Positions 7,764-17,521 are shown, numbered from the stretch's first letter. The stretch is 64,000 nucleotides of DNA from Gp6-AA40 sp035293405 (GCA_035293405.1 DATDOE010000071.1:46955-110954), one strand, 5' to 3'. Numbers and translations are program-made. Notes: generated by a model not told the origin, from the letters alone.

Positions 7764-10216
7764 GACTGCGACCTCCGCATCTGAAACGGCGTGCTCTTGA
7801 CGATGGCCAGAATCGCAGACGACCAGCGGTAGTCGTCGGCTGCCGCCGTCCGCACGATCGAGCGGATCGCGGGAGCATCGAAGGATTCCATCTGCCGGCC
7901 GATGGCATATGTGAGCAGCTTCCCCGTGACCGTTCTGACGAACTGCTCCTTCTGCGCCAGGAGCGCCCGGCGCAGGGCCGCAGGTCCGTCCACGCGGGTG
8001 CCGTCGAGGAGTACACCAGTGGCGTCGATCGCGGCTTCTCCGTCCGTCGTGCGCCATTGACCGACGGCATCGAAGTTCTCGAGGCTGAAGCCGATCGGGT
8101 CCATGCGCGCATGACACGACGCGCACACCGGGTTGGCGCGATGCTGCTCGAGCATCTCGCGTACCGACGCGGCCTTGCCGGCCTTGCTCTCGTCCAGATT
8201 GGTATTCGCATTCGGAGGAGGAGGCGGCACCGGCACGGCCAGGATGTTTTCGAGCAGCCACTTGCCGCGGATGGTTGGCGAGGTACGCGTGGGATAGGAC
8301 GTGACCGCGAGGACGCTCGCCTTGCCGAGCAGCCCCCAGCGGTTCTCGTCGGCGAGCGTCACGCGACGGAAGTGACTTCCGTGCACGCCGGAGATCCCGT
8401 AGTGGCGCGCGAGCTGCTCGTTGAGAAATGTCGAGTCCGCGGTCAACAACTCCGCGATGCCACGATCCGCTTTCAGCTGATCGTCGAGGAACAGCTCCGT
8501 CTCGCGCACGAAGGCGGTGCGCAGGTTGTCGTCGAACCAGGGAAACTTCGTGTTCGCATCAGGCGTCAGCAGCCAGACGTTGCGCGTCTGCAGCCACTGG
8601 CCGAAGAAGTTGTCCACCAGCGCGGCACGCGCCCGCGGATCGGCGAGCATCCGTCGTACCTGGCGATCGAGGACACCCGCATCACGCAGTTGGCCGCGCG
8701 TCGCCAGATCGAGCAGCTCATCGTCCGGGATGCTGCTCCAGAGAAAGAACGACAGGCGCGACGCGAGCTCGACATCGGAGAGACGATACGCGGCCCCGGG
8801 GGCGACCCCGGCGGGATCGGCTTCGATGCGGAACAGGAAATCAGGGCTGACGAGCAGCCGCTCGAGCGCCGCGCGAATGCCGGCGTCGAAGGACCCCTCA
8901 GAACGGGCACGCTGATAAAAGCCAAGCAGCGTCTCGACGTCGTCGCTCGTCACCTGCCGTCGATAGGCCCGCCGCGCGATCGTCGACAGAATCTTCGTGG
9001 CGCATGAAACGTCCTCACTCGCGCTGGCAGGTTGGCCCGTCGACTCCGCTCGGGGCAGGCACACGAAGATTCGACGACGGCTTGGCGAATCGACCGGCAC
9101 GCGCCCGTTGTAAGGCCCGTCGATCAGCAGCGACGAGATCGAGAGCTCTGCGCTCGGCACGTCGCCTTCGCGGTTCCAGATCGGGACCCGCGCCGGTCCC
9201 AGCCCCTCGGCCTTGATGTCCTCCGACTTGGCGATCGTCGCGAGCAGCTGACGAGGGCCGGCTTTCAACGGCACCCGCACTTGCAGCCGATCGTCGGCCT
9301 CGTCGAACTGCGTTTCGGCGGGGCCGCCGACGGTGAACTGTCCGACCCGCGCGCCATCAACTCGAATCTCGATGGTGGTTGGGGTATGCAGGCCGCGGAT
9401 CGATCCGGCATAGGTCCTCAGCAGCCGGACCTTGAAGACGTACTCGCCATCGACCGGGAAGTAGTGGCGTGCCGCGATTCCGCCGCGCGAGCCCAACGAG
9501 AACGATTCACTCAGACGCTCGGTCTGCCAGAGCCAGGTCTGTTCGTTCGAGTTTCCCTTCACGGCGGTGTACCGTTCGACGGCGGGTCGCAGCGTCGGGT
9601 CACCGATGGCGACGCGGGCGATCTTCGCCGCCGCTGTCAGGTAGCGATCCAGCAACGCGGGCTCGACACCAAGTGCGTCACCGTTGGTGTCAAACCCGTG
9701 CGCCTGCGCATCCGGTGGCAGCATCGACGTGGGATCGATCTCGACTCCCAGCAGATCGCGAACCGCGTTGGCATACTCCGTACGATTGAGCCGATGGAGG
9801 CCCGCCGGCCGGCCCGGGTTCGGCCGCGCCGCTGCCACGCGGGCCAACTCCGTCTCCAACCACGTGGCGACGGCGTCATACGTGGCGTTATCCGGCCGCG
9901 GCATGTTGACCGGCGGCATGGCACGGCTGCGCAGCTGCACGGCGACCTTCTCCCACGTGTCCGCCGAGCTCTCGACCCGGTCTGCGTCAGCCGTGTCGAG
10001 CAGGAGGTTCGCGGTCCTGGTTCGCTGGTTGTGACATGTGACGCAGTACTTCGTGACCAGTGCGCGCGCCGGACTTGGCACCGCGCTCGCCTGAGGAAGG
10101 CGGGTCTGAAGACCCGCCTCTACAACCGATCGCGACGCCTCGATGCACACCGCCCCGACCCACGCGATGCACGCGCACGTCGCTATTCGCCGCATGGTCA
10201 ATCGCGTGACAATCAC
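7760..10216 (-). CDS. DUF1592 domain protein with two CxxCH haem motifs (paralogue A)
   Basis: 818 residues from a GTG at 10216 that overlaps the ankyrin gene's stop (GTGA); an ATG at 10195 is the alternative. A signal or anchor helix is followed by CVTCH (residues 58-62), then the DUF1587/DUF1595/DUF1592/DUF1588/DUF1585 series seen in Planctomycetes and Acidobacteria: GLHRLNRTEYANAVRDLL, ARRAYRR, LSFFLWSSIPDDELL, CASCHARMDPIGF (second haem site, 698-702) and the C-terminal IRSIVR region. It is probably a periplasmic or outer cytochrome-like protein working with the DUF1552 protein. A REP-like palindrome lies in frame inside it (about 9037-9059), coding the atypical LPRAESTG stretch. Confidence 0.88.
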   Translation of the reverse strand: MIVTRLTMRRIATCACIAWVGAVCIEASRSVVEAGLQTRLPQASAVPSPARALVTKYCVTCHNQRTRTANLLLDTADADRVESSADTWEKVAVQLRSRAMPPVNMPRPDNATYDAVATWLETELARVAAARPNPGRPAGLHRLNRTEYANAVRDLLGVEIDPTSMLPPDAQAHGFDTNGDALGVEPALLDRYLTAAAKIARVAIGDPTLRPAVERYTAVKGNSNEQTWLWQTERLSESFSLGSRGGIAARHYFPVDGEYVFKVRLLRTYAGSIRGLHTPTTIEIRVDGARVGQFTVGGPAETQFDEADDRLQVRVPLKAGPRQLLATIAKSEDIKAEGLGPARVPIWNREGDVPSAELSISSLLIDGPYNGRVPVDSPSRRRIFVCLPRAESTGQPASASEDVSCATKILSTIARRAYRRQVTSDDVETLLGFYQRARSEGSFDAGIRAALERLLVSPDFLFRIEADPAGVAPGAAYRLSDVELASRLSFFLWSSIPDDELLDLATRGQLRDAGVLDRQVRRMLADPRARAALVDNFFGQWLQTRNVWLLTPDANTKFPWFDDNLRTAFVRETELFLDDQLKADRGIAELLTADSTFLNEQLARHYGISGVHGSHFRRVTLADENRWGLLGKASVLAVTSYPTRTSPTIRGKWLLENILAVPVPPPPPNANTNLDESKAGKAASVREMLEQHRANPVCASCHARMDPIGFSLENFDAVGQWRTTDGEAAIDATGVLLDGTRVDGPAALRRALLAQKEQFVRTVTGKLLTYAIGRQMESFDAPAIRSIVRTAAADDYRWSSAILAIVKSTPFQMRRSQS
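9037..9059. repeat. REP-like short palindromic element, copy 1, inside a CDS
   Basis: Contains the core CGACTCCGCTCGGGGCAGG, shared in nearly the same form with copies at 16851-16874 and 45230-45258. On the coding (minus) strand it is read through in frame and adds residues around PRAEST between the IFVC and SCATKIL blocks of the DUF1592 protein, where relatives usually have a shorter connection. Confidence 0.45.
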
Positions 10217-11805
10217 CGGCACTTGTTCTGCGCCTGACACGGCTTTCCGAGCTGCGGGTCGGCGCCGTGTTTGAGCAGGAGGTCCGCGCCCGCCTTGTTG
10301 TAGAGGACGCCGCCGAGACGATCCCCGTAGCCTGAGGCCGCAAGCCAGGGCGTGACGCCAGCTTTGCTGACGGCGTTGACGTCCGCTCCCCTGTCGATCA
10401 GGAGCGCAAGAAGTGTGTTCCACCCGCGGTAGGCCGCACCGAACAGCGCGTTCTCACCGCTGGTCGTGGTCCCTTTCGCATCCGCGCCGAGCTGGAACAG
10501 GAACCTGGCGGCCTCGAGTGCCTGCGCTTCGTTGACCAGGCTCTCGCCGATCCCGCGATTGAGGCCGGACGCGGCCATGACTGGCGTCGCCTTGGTATCG
10601 GTCATCTGCGCGGGATCAGCCCCGGCGGCCAGCAAGAGGCGCATCATCTCGAGATCGACAGCCGCGCTCGCGAGCAGGAACGGCGTGGCGCCGGCCGCGT
10701 CCTCGTAGCCGCCACCCAACCCGGAGAATCCCGGCGGCCGTCGGGTCATGCGGGAGTTCGGATTGGCGCCATGCGCGAGGAGCGCTTTCACGAGCGCCAG
10801 CTTCTGTTGACGATTCTGGATGCCGCTCATCGCATCGGTGAAGCCGTACACCGGGTTCGAGATCCCACCCTCCCATGTACCCGCCGCCCAATGTAAAGCG
10901 GTGAAGCCTGCATCGAGCACGTTGGGGTCGGCGCCGTGCTCCAGCAGAAAGATCGCGAGGGGCACGTAGCCTCTCACCGTGGCCACGAGCAACGGCGTGC
11001 TCCCCGCGGAGATGGTCGCCTGATATCCAGGACCTCGTGCCGCCACTGCTCCCGTCGTGCCGGACGCGCTCCGCCCGCCCACGACGCCCTCTTTCGCGGC
11101 GACCGCAGGCTCGTCTGGCCGCGACCTGATGTTCACGTTCACACCCGCAGCCAGCAACTGCCGTACGCTTTCGAAGTCGCCTTCGCGCGCGGCGAAGTGC
11201 AGCGCGGTGAATCCCTTCTTCGTGTGGGCCTGAGGGTTGGCTCCCGCTTCGACGAGCAGGTGGACCACATCGGGATGACGTTCCGCGGCCGCCCACATCA
11301 ACGCATCCTGATTTTGCGACGGCTCCTTCGCGTTGACGTCGGCACCGCGCGCGATGAGCCGGCGGACCGCGTCCGCGCTGCCACTGCTCGCGCACGTCAT
11401 GATCGGCGTCTCACCGGTGCCGATTGGAGTATTCGGGTTCGCGCCCGCCTCGAGCAGGAGCTCCACGAGCGCCGCGCTGCCGTTGGTGCAGGCGCGCGAG
11501 AGCGGCGTCATGCCGAAATCGTTCGAGACGTTCGCGTTGGCGCCGGCGCGGATCAGCATGTCGGCTGTCGCCGCATCGTTCCAATGCGCCGCCCACAGGA
11601 GCGCCGTGGACCCATCATCGGACCGGACGTTCACGTCAGCCTTGCGATTGAGCAGTGCGCGAACTCTGGATCCGTCCTGCGTCCTGGCCGCGTTCACGAG
11701 CCCGAGGTCATCTGCCGCTTCTGCAGGTCTGGCGCTCCCCAGCAGCAGCAGCAGGCACGCGACGCCGAGCGTCAGTCCACACGCGCCCACGATCGCCTTA
11801 GACAT
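10213..11805 (-). CDS. Secreted ankyrin-repeat protein (paralogue A)
   Basis: 530 residues with a Sec signal (residues 1-30, cleavage near AEAAD). About ten ankyrin repeats follow, each with the A-x-x-G-x-x-x-x-V-x-x-L-L-x-x-G-A-x-x-N pattern (RKADVN, RAGANAN, EAGANPN, ARGADVN, EHGADPN, AHGANPN, DRGADVN, KHGADPQ). Low-complexity linkers at about 230-265 and 345-365 interrupt the array. The C-terminus carries Cys residues (PCQAQNKCR). It is a periplasmic or extracellular protein-binding scaffold. Its 4-nt overlap with the DUF1592 gene shows they are co-translated; the same association recurs at 19987-26844. Confidence 0.88.
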   Translation of the reverse strand: MSKAIVGACGLTLGVACLLLLLGSARPAEAADDLGLVNAARTQDGSRVRALLNRKADVNVRSDDGSTALLWAAHWNDAATADMLIRAGANANVSNDFGMTPLSRACTNGSAALVELLLEAGANPNTPIGTGETPIMTCASSGSADAVRRLIARGADVNAKEPSQNQDALMWAAAERHPDVVHLLVEAGANPQAHTKKGFTALHFAAREGDFESVRQLLAAGVNVNIRSRPDEPAVAAKEGVVGGRSASGTTGAVAARGPGYQATISAGSTPLLVATVRGYVPLAIFLLEHGADPNVLDAGFTALHWAAGTWEGGISNPVYGFTDAMSGIQNRQQKLALVKALLAHGANPNSRMTRRPPGFSGLGGGYEDAAGATPFLLASAAVDLEMMRLLLAAGADPAQMTDTKATPVMAASGLNRGIGESLVNEAQALEAARFLFQLGADAKGTTTSGENALFGAAYRGWNTLLALLIDRGADVNAVSKAGVTPWLAASGYGDRLGGVLYNKAGADLLLKHGADPQLGKPCQAQNKCR

Positions 11806-11900
11806 GCACCACTCTCTTGCGCAAGTTATACCTCAAGGGGGGCGGGCTCCGACGTGTCGCGTGAAAAAGTCGGCCGCGCGCCTCTCCGGCACGAAATAAA

Positions 11901-14426
11901 ATGTCTGGGCTCATCCTGAAGAGACGTATGCGCTTGTCGAAAACTGATCTCAGCGTCGCGCTCGTGGTTGCGCTCGTGTGCCTGTCGCGAAGCGCGACGC
12001 TGGCTGGCAGCGCCGGTCTCGGCGCGCAGGTTCAGCCTCCCAGTCCTCAGCAGGCGATCGAGTCCGGCCGCGTCGTGGCCACAATCACCGGTCTGGAAGG
12101 AACAGTACGCATCGCCGGGGTTGACGTGGAGCTGCGTGCGCTCGATGGCAACGTGGTCCTCGCCAAGACGATGACCGACGGCGCGGGGCGCGTGGCGTTT
12201 CCGGACGTCCCTGCCGGGCGCTACATCATCAAGGCCACGCGCCCGGGATTCGTCCCCACCGACTCGACACCGTTTGACGTGCGCACCGGCGCGATCGCGC
12301 AGGTGTTACTCGACATCAACCTGACGTTCGTCGCGCCCGGCGTCGAAGTACGGGCGCCGACGGCGGCCACACAGAGCGTCCAGCCCGTCTCGACCAGCGA
12401 CATGCTCGCCGGCTCCGTCCTCGACCTCGCGCCGCTGGACGGCGACGACTTCCAGAGTCTGCTGCCCCTGCTGCCCGGCGTTCTGCGGGGTCCCGATGGA
12501 CGGCTGCGTGCGAAAGGCGGCCAACCCACACAGGGCGCGCTTCAGATCAGCAGCACCAGCCTCATCGATCCCTCGTCGGGCGATTTCGATCTCGAATTGC
12601 CTGGTCAGAGTCTCGAGTCCGTCGAGCTGCTCGCGAATCCGTTCGCGGCGGAGTACGGTCGTTTTTCGACCAGCGTCGTGCAGCTTCGTACGCGGCGCGG
12701 CACCAATGACTGGAAGTGGGAGCCGGGCAACCTCATCCCGCGGTTTCGCAAGGGCTTCAGGAGCGTGCGGGGCTTCGAGCCACGCTTCTCGGTCCACGGG
12801 CCGCTTCGACGGGATCGGCTGTTCCTCGCCCAGGACTTCCAGTTTCGCTCGGTCAAGGATCCGGTCAAGAGCCTGCCCGATGAGCCCGAGATCGCGCTGA
12901 CCAGCTTCGATTCCTTTACGCGCGTCGATAGCGTGCTCTCACCCCGCCATACGCTGGGCGGGCTCGTCGTCTTATTCCCCCGCGAGATCGAGCATCTCAC
13001 GATGAACACCTTCCGCCCGCCCGAGGTGACGCCGGAGTTCAACCAGAGTGGCACCTCAGTGGGCGTGCAGGACCGCTTTGCGCTCTCGCCGACGATGGTG
13101 CTGGAAAGTACGCTGGCGGGCCGGCGGTTCGAGATCAATGTGAACACCGATGGCCGGCAGCCGATGATCTACACGCCGGAGACGCAGCAGGGAAGCTTCT
13201 TCAACGATCAGGAGCGCGAAGTCAGGAGCGTGCAGTGGGTCGAGGCGCTCTCCCTCTCCGTCGACAAATGGCGTGGGCAGCATCTGTTCAAATTCGGCCT
13301 CGATTTCCAGAGCTCCAGGTACGAGGGTTCGAGCGAGAGCCGGCCCATCGACATCCGTCGCAGCGAGGGCTCACTCGCCGAGCGCATCGTGCCGGGCTCT
13401 GCCACGACTCAAGACGTGACCGCCGCCGAGCTGGCGTTGTTTGCCCAGGACCAATGGCGCATCGGCCCACGCGTCACGCTGGAGCTTGGGCTTCGCATGG
13501 ACCGCGAGGACGTGGTCGAGCGTGTGAACTGGTCACCGCGTGGCGGCGTGTCGGTGGCCGTCTTGCCGGAAGGACGCGGAATTCTTCGAGGCGGCGTGGG
13601 CAAATTCAGACAGCGGACCCCACTCAACGTCGGCGCGTTCGAGCAGTTCGAGCCGCGTGTGGTCACCCGATTCGCGCCCAACGGCGAGCCGCTGGGCCCG
13701 CCTGCGTCACTGGTCAACGTCGCGGCACCAGACCTTCGCACGCCCGAAGCGGTCACCGGCAACATCGAGTGGAACCAGCGATTCGGCCGACGCGTGTTGT
13801 TCAAGGCCAACTATCTGAAGCGGGAGGGATCGCACGAGTACATTCTGGAACCGCAGGCGGCGCCCGGTGAGATTCGTCTGATGAGCACCGGCACATCGCG
13901 GTACTGGGAACTCGAGCTCACGGGCCGATATCTGCGTGGTGAGCGCCGTGACCTCACGGTGTCGTACGTCCGCTCACATGGTGATGCGGATCTGAACAAC
14001 TACGATCAGTTCTACGGCAACCTCCGCAACCCGATCCTTCGCGCCAACGAACACAATCTCATCCCCACTGACGTGCCGCACCGGCTGCTGGTGCGCGGGA
14101 CGATCGGTCTGCCCGGCCAGTGGGACATCGCGCCGGTCATCGAGGTCCGCTCAGGCTTCCCATGGTCGGCCGTCGACGAGTTTCAGAGCTTCGTCGGGCC
14201 ACGCAACCGAGCTGGACGCCTGCCACGGGTCCACACGATCGACTTCTCCCTCTCACGTCCATGGCACGTGTGGAAGTACCGGTTCCGTGGCGGCGTCAAG
14301 ATCTACAACCTTCTGGGGGCGTCGGCCCAGCGCGACGTGCAAAGCAACGTGACATCACCGGCCTTCGGCCGATTCTTCAATCCGCTCGAGCGCTCGATTG
14401 GTTTCGTGCTCGGGTCGGCGAAGTGA
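11901..14426 (+). CDS. Oar-like TonB-dependent outer membrane receptor with carboxypeptidase-regulatory domain
   Basis: 841 residues (a second in-frame ATG at 11928 may be the true start). Signal peptide, then a carboxypeptidase regulatory-like beta-sandwich (about residues 50-135: VELRALDGNVVL, PAGRYIIKATRPGF), a plug-like region (DDFQSLLPLLPGVLRG, SLESVELLANPFAAEYGRFS) and a beta-barrel to the C-terminus. This is the SusC/Oar-like architecture abundant in Acidobacteria, used for uptake of large ligands with TonB/ExbBD energy. At 841 residues it is shorter than the ~1040 residues of the second receptor at 41515-44640. It is divergent from the ankyrin operon, sharing the 95-bp gap 11806-11900. 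Confidence 0.82.
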   Translation: MSGLILKRRMRLSKTDLSVALVVALVCLSRSATLAGSAGLGAQVQPPSPQQAIESGRVVATITGLEGTVRIAGVDVELRALDGNVVLAKTMTDGAGRVAFPDVPAGRYIIKATRPGFVPTDSTPFDVRTGAIAQVLLDINLTFVAPGVEVRAPTAATQSVQPVSTSDMLAGSVLDLAPLDGDDFQSLLPLLPGVLRGPDGRLRAKGGQPTQGALQISSTSLIDPSSGDFDLELPGQSLESVELLANPFAAEYGRFSTSVVQLRTRRGTNDWKWEPGNLIPRFRKGFRSVRGFEPRFSVHGPLRRDRLFLAQDFQFRSVKDPVKSLPDEPEIALTSFDSFTRVDSVLSPRHTLGGLVVLFPREIEHLTMNTFRPPEVTPEFNQSGTSVGVQDRFALSPTMVLESTLAGRRFEINVNTDGRQPMIYTPETQQGSFFNDQEREVRSVQWVEALSLSVDKWRGQHLFKFGLDFQSSRYEGSSESRPIDIRRSEGSLAERIVPGSATTQDVTAAELALFAQDQWRIGPRVTLELGLRMDREDVVERVNWSPRGGVSVAVLPEGRGILRGGVGKFRQRTPLNVGAFEQFEPRVVTRFAPNGEPLGPPASLVNVAAPDLRTPEAVTGNIEWNQRFGRRVLFKANYLKREGSHEYILEPQAAPGEIRLMSTGTSRYWELELTGRYLRGERRDLTVSYVRSHGDADLNNYDQFYGNLRNPILRANEHNLIPTDVPHRLLVRGTIGLPGQWDIAPVIEVRSGFPWSAVDEFQSFVGPRNRAGRLPRVHTIDFSLSRPWHVWKYRFRGGVKIYNLLGASAQRDVQSNVTSPAFGRFFNPLERSIGFVLGSAK

Positions 14427-14439
14427 GCGGGCAGAGAGA

Positions 14440-15648
14440 CTAGCGGCTGACCGGCGCACCGCGCAGGTAGACCGCTGAGATCCGCCGCGTGTTCGTGATG
14501 TCGTCGAGCGGGTTGGCGTCGAGGACGATGAAGTCCGCGCTCTTGCCGGCCTCGACGGTTCCCGAATCGGTCATGCCGAGAAACTGTGCGCCGTTGCGCG
14601 TGGCGGCGACGATGACCTGCATCGGCGTCATGCCGGCGGCGGCCATGTCGGCCATCTCGACGTGCGGCGCCCAGGCATTGTTGCCATCAGATCCGACCGC
14701 GACGCGAACGCCGGCGGCGCTCATCTTCGCCAGGTTGCGCGCCTGGATGCCGAACGCCGTCTGAGCCTCCGGCCGGTCGGTATTGCCGGCCTCGAGCTTC
14801 TGCAGCTCGCCCGCCGACAGACTCGCCTTCAGCCAGCTCATGTCGGTTTTGACGCCGCGATCGGGCAGGTTCGGCACCAGCACGAGATCCGGCCGCTTCT
14901 TCACCATCGCCATGAACTCGTCGTCCACGTCCCGGTCGCGCACGCCGTGCGCCATGGCGTCGAGGCCGGCTCGCAGCAGCCCCTTCGCGTCGTCCAGCGT
15001 GAACAGGTGCGCGGTGACGCGAAGCTTTTGCTTGTGGGCTTCGTCGATGACCGCACCGTACAACTCGGGCGTGAGCTTCTTGAACTGGCCGTTGCGGTCG
15101 TCCACCCAGATCTTCACGATATCGACCTTCTGCGCGCCGAGCTCCTGCACCGCTTTGCGGGCCTCGGCGGCGCTCGTGATCCAGTAAGGCGCCTGCGTGC
15201 GTCCTGGTTCGGGCGCCGTGAGGCCACGACCCGCGGTAAAGAATCTCGCGGCGCCGGGGATGTTTGCGGCGCGCATCTGTGCCACCAGCTCCGGCGCATC
15301 CTGTCCCAGGCTCATCGCGCCGCTGATGCCGTACGACGCGCGGCGGCGCAGGTCCTGCTCCACCGCATCGCGCGTGGCACTGAGGTGCACATGGGTATCG
15401 ACGATCGCCGGCATCACCGTCTTGCCGGCGAGGGTGACACGCGTCGCGCCGGCCGGCGCTTTGACGCTTGCCGCCGGCCCCACCTGTGTGATCCGGCCGC
15501 CGCTGACGACGAACGACGCGCTCTCGATCGTGCGGCCGTCGCCGACGATGACGCGGGCGCCGTCGAAGACGGTGGTGGCGTCCTGGGCGAGCGGCGGCGT
15601 GGAAAGGGTGGCGGCCAGGGCCAGGGCGGAAAGCAGTTTGATGCGCAT
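14440..15648 (-). CDS. Secreted metal-dependent amidohydrolase
   Basis: 402 residues from the ATG at 15648, which leads directly into a Sec signal (IKLLSALALAATLSTPPLA). Imidazolonepropionase-like or prolidase-type amidohydrolase fold: N-terminal beta-sandwich (DGARVIVGDGRTIESA), metal ligands HVH in PAIVDTHVHLS, a Lys in VDIVKIWVDD (likely carboxylated), His in RVTAHLF and DAMAHGV, Asp in AVGSDGNN, and the typical C-terminal GTVEAGKSADFIVLDANPL. It probably hydrolyses a cyclic amide or dipeptide in the periplasm; the substrate is unknown. It is convergent with the receptor gene upstream and divergent from the gene at 15718. Confidence 0.88.
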   Translation of the reverse strand: MRIKLLSALALAATLSTPPLAQDATTVFDGARVIVGDGRTIESASFVVSGGRITQVGPAASVKAPAGATRVTLAGKTVMPAIVDTHVHLSATRDAVEQDLRRRASYGISGAMSLGQDAPELVAQMRAANIPGAARFFTAGRGLTAPEPGRTQAPYWITSAAEARKAVQELGAQKVDIVKIWVDDRNGQFKKLTPELYGAVIDEAHKQKLRVTAHLFTLDDAKGLLRAGLDAMAHGVRDRDVDDEFMAMVKKRPDLVLVPNLPDRGVKTDMSWLKASLSAGELQKLEAGNTDRPEAQTAFGIQARNLAKMSAAGVRVAVGSDGNNAWAPHVEMADMAAAGMTPMQVIVAATRNGAQFLGMTDSGTVEAGKSADFIVLDANPLDDITNTRRISAVYLRGAPVSR

Positions 15649-15717
15649 GAGCGGGAGTATAGGAGATCTCCGATGGCGGCGGCTCATCCTTAGCCAGCGT
15701 ATGATCCTCTGCGGGCT

Positions 15718-16815
15718 ATGAAAAGTCCTCTGGCCAGAGAGCGCGAGCAAGTCGCGACCGGATTCTTTTACGGCATCGTGCTGCTGCTCGGCTATGTGTT
15801 TCTGCGCATGCTCACCCCGTTCTTCGCCCCTCTCGGGTGGGCCGCTGTGCTGGCCATCTTCGTCTACCCCTGGCACGAGCGCGTGGTCCCACGATACGGC
15901 AACGCGCGAGCGGCCGCGTTGAGCACCCTCGTCGTGACGGTGTTGATCGTGGGACCCGGGCTGGTCATCCTCACCACGTTCGTGCAGGAAAGCAGCGCCG
16001 CCTTGTCCACACTGGACAGAGACGCCGTCGCGGGGCAGCTCGCGTGGCTCGAACAGGGGTGGAATCGGATTCGCGTGTTGATCCCCGGGGCGCAATCAGT
16101 GGATCTCAGGAGCCTCATCGAAAACGTCTTCTCGAGGACTGGAGGGTTCGTGGCGACTCGCGTCGGCGGATTGCTCGCCGACATCGCGGTCCTGCTCTTT
16201 CAGCTCGTGGTGACGCTGATTGCCCTGTTCTTCTTCCTGCGCGATGCGGACACGATCATGCTCCACATCCGGGGCTTGTTGCCGTTCGAAGACTTGCGCC
16301 GCGAGCGCATGATCCGGCAGACGCGCGATCTCGTCTACGCGAGCATTGCAGCCGGCCTGTTGATCGCCGCTCTTCAAGGGCTGGCCGGCGGGCTGGTCTT
16401 CGCCCTGCTCGGTCTCGGCGCCCCGCTGTTCTGGGGCGTCATGATGGGGCTCTTGGCGCTCTTGCCATTCGTCGGCACCTGGGTGGTCTGGATGCCCGCG
16501 GCCATCTGGCTGATGGCCACCGGCCAGGTGATTAAAGGGATTGTGCTCGCGGTACTGGGCGGGGCGCTTGTGGCCAGCATCGACAACGTCCTCCGGCCGC
16601 TTATCCTGAGCGGCCGGACGCAGATGAACGGACTGTTGATGTTTCTCAGTCTGCTTGGTGGTGTGAGCCTGTTCGGCTTGCTCGGCATCGTCCTGGGCCC
16701 GCTGGTCAGCGCGATTGTCACCGGGTTGTTCGAGGCCTACACCACGCCCGGAGAACTGATCAGCGCAAGCGCACCAACCAGCGACGACCGAAACGGACCG
16801 CGCGTGACACCGTGA
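15718..16815 (+). CDS. AI-2E family transporter (PerM-like permease)
   Basis: 365 residues with about eight membrane segments: two near the N-terminus (VLLLGYVFLRMLTPFFAPLGW), a soluble loop of about 120 residues, then FQLVVTLIALFFFLRD, GLAGGLVFALLGLGAPLFWG and the conserved end FLSLLGGVSLFGLLGIVLGP. This matches the AI-2E transporter family, which includes TqsA, PerM and Na+/H+ antiporter members. The name does not prove autoinducer transport; several members move ions. It is monocistronic and divergent from the amidohydrolase gene (69-bp gap). Confidence 0.88.
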   Translation: MKSPLAREREQVATGFFYGIVLLLGYVFLRMLTPFFAPLGWAAVLAIFVYPWHERVVPRYGNARAAALSTLVVTVLIVGPGLVILTTFVQESSAALSTLDRDAVAGQLAWLEQGWNRIRVLIPGAQSVDLRSLIENVFSRTGGFVATRVGGLLADIAVLLFQLVVTLIALFFFLRDADTIMLHIRGLLPFEDLRRERMIRQTRDLVYASIAAGLLIAALQGLAGGLVFALLGLGAPLFWGVMMGLLALLPFVGTWVVWMPAAIWLMATGQVIKGIVLAVLGGALVASIDNVLRPLILSGRTQMNGLLMFLSLLGGVSLFGLLGIVLGPLVSAIVTGLFEAYTTPGELISASAPTSDDRNGPRVTP

Positions 16816-16850
16816 GCGTCGGGTACTGACGACATGGCGCGAGATTCATG

Positions 16851-16874
16851 CCCCTCGACGTCGCTCGGGGCAGG
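16851..16874. repeat. REP-like short palindromic element, copy 2, intergenic
   Basis: CCCCTCGACGTCGCTCGGGG with the trailing CAG matches the copy inside the DUF1592 gene (9037-9059) and the one at 45230-45258. It lies in the gap between the convergent permease (ends 16815) and TetR (ends 16878) genes, a usual site for REP elements. Confidence 0.45.
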
Positions 16875-16877
16875 TCG

Positions 16878-17486
16878 TCAGCGGACCCGCTTGGCGCCTT
16901 CCATTAGATATGGCCTGAGCGTGGCGTCGAGATCCTCGCTCAGACGTGTGGCCGCGGAGCCCTCCCGATACAGTGTCCATGCCAGGAACGAACCACCCAG
17001 AGTGACCTCGATCAGCCGCGCCAGCGTCTTCACATCCGTGTCGGGACGCAGCTCGCCCCGGGCGACCGCGTCGGCCAGCAATTCTTCGTAGCGAGCCCGC
17101 GCCGCGCGGGTGTGCCGCAGGTGGTGCCGGCGAAGCGCCGGGTCCGCCCAATCGCTTTGCATGTACGCGAGATTCCGTAGCGCGGCCCGCGGTGAGACGG
17201 CCAGCCTGGCGAACATCGCGGCAGTAGCACGCAACGCGCCGAGGGGCGAACCAGTGCCCGCGGCCCGCTTCGGCCTCGGGTCGCCGCCACTGGCTGCGGC
17301 TTGCCGCCAGTGCGCGAGTATCAACTCACGCTTGGAGCCGAACCGCTGCACCAGGGCCCCCGCCGTCAGCCCTGCCTCCGCCGCGATCGCGCCGAGCGTG
17401 AGCTCCGCCGGCCCCACCCGCCGCATCACTCGGCCCATCGCCGCAAACACGTCCGCATCCTCCGCCTTCCGGCGCCGTGGACTCAT
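16878..17486 (-). CDS. TetR/AcrR family transcriptional repressor
   Basis: 202 residues. The N-terminal helix-turn-helix (LTLGAIAAEAGLTAGALVQRFGSKRELIL, about residues 30-60) is typical TetR, with Y in the usual YxxF position replaced by VQRF. The C-terminal ligand domain includes RAALRNLAYMQSDWADPALRRHHL and LARLIEVTLGGSFLAWTLY, resembling the TetR_C domain of regulators around small-molecule stress genes. It is transcribed divergently from a secreted-protein gene, and a perfect inverted repeat lies between them (17506-17521). Autorepression and repression of the neighbour are the expected logic. The ligand is unknown. Confidence 0.9.
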   Translation of the reverse strand: MSPRRRKAEDADVFAAMGRVMRRVGPAELTLGAIAAEAGLTAGALVQRFGSKRELILAHWRQAAASGGDPRPKRAAGTGSPLGALRATAAMFARLAVSPRAALRNLAYMQSDWADPALRRHHLRHTRAARARYEELLADAVARGELRPDTDVKTLARLIEVTLGGSFLAWTLYREGSAATRLSEDLDATLRPYLMEGAKRVR

Positions 17487-17505
17487 CGCTGCTCCTTGAC
17501 GTAAT

Positions 17506-17521
17506 CTAAACGTTCGTTTAG
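17506..17521. promoter_or_regulatory. Putative TetR operator
   Basis: CTAAACGTTCGTTTAG: a perfect 7-bp inverted repeat with a 2-bp centre. It lies between the TetR start (17486, minus) and the downstream gene start (17532/17541, plus). An extra half-site-like GTTTAG follows at 17521-17526. The AT-rich composition contrasts with the GC-rich surroundings, and the position is ideal for controlling both promoters. Confidence 0.65.

Noticed and set aside
8057..10237. Plus-strand open frames of 316 and 401 codons over the DUF1592 gene
   Set aside because: Their Arg/Gln/His-rich composition is that of antisense shadows; the minus strand carries well-conserved domains with haem motifs.
15718..16815. 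Quorum-sensing autoinducer-2 exporter reading of the permease
   Set aside because: The family name is historical; nothing nearby (luxS, lsr genes) supports AI-2 transport.
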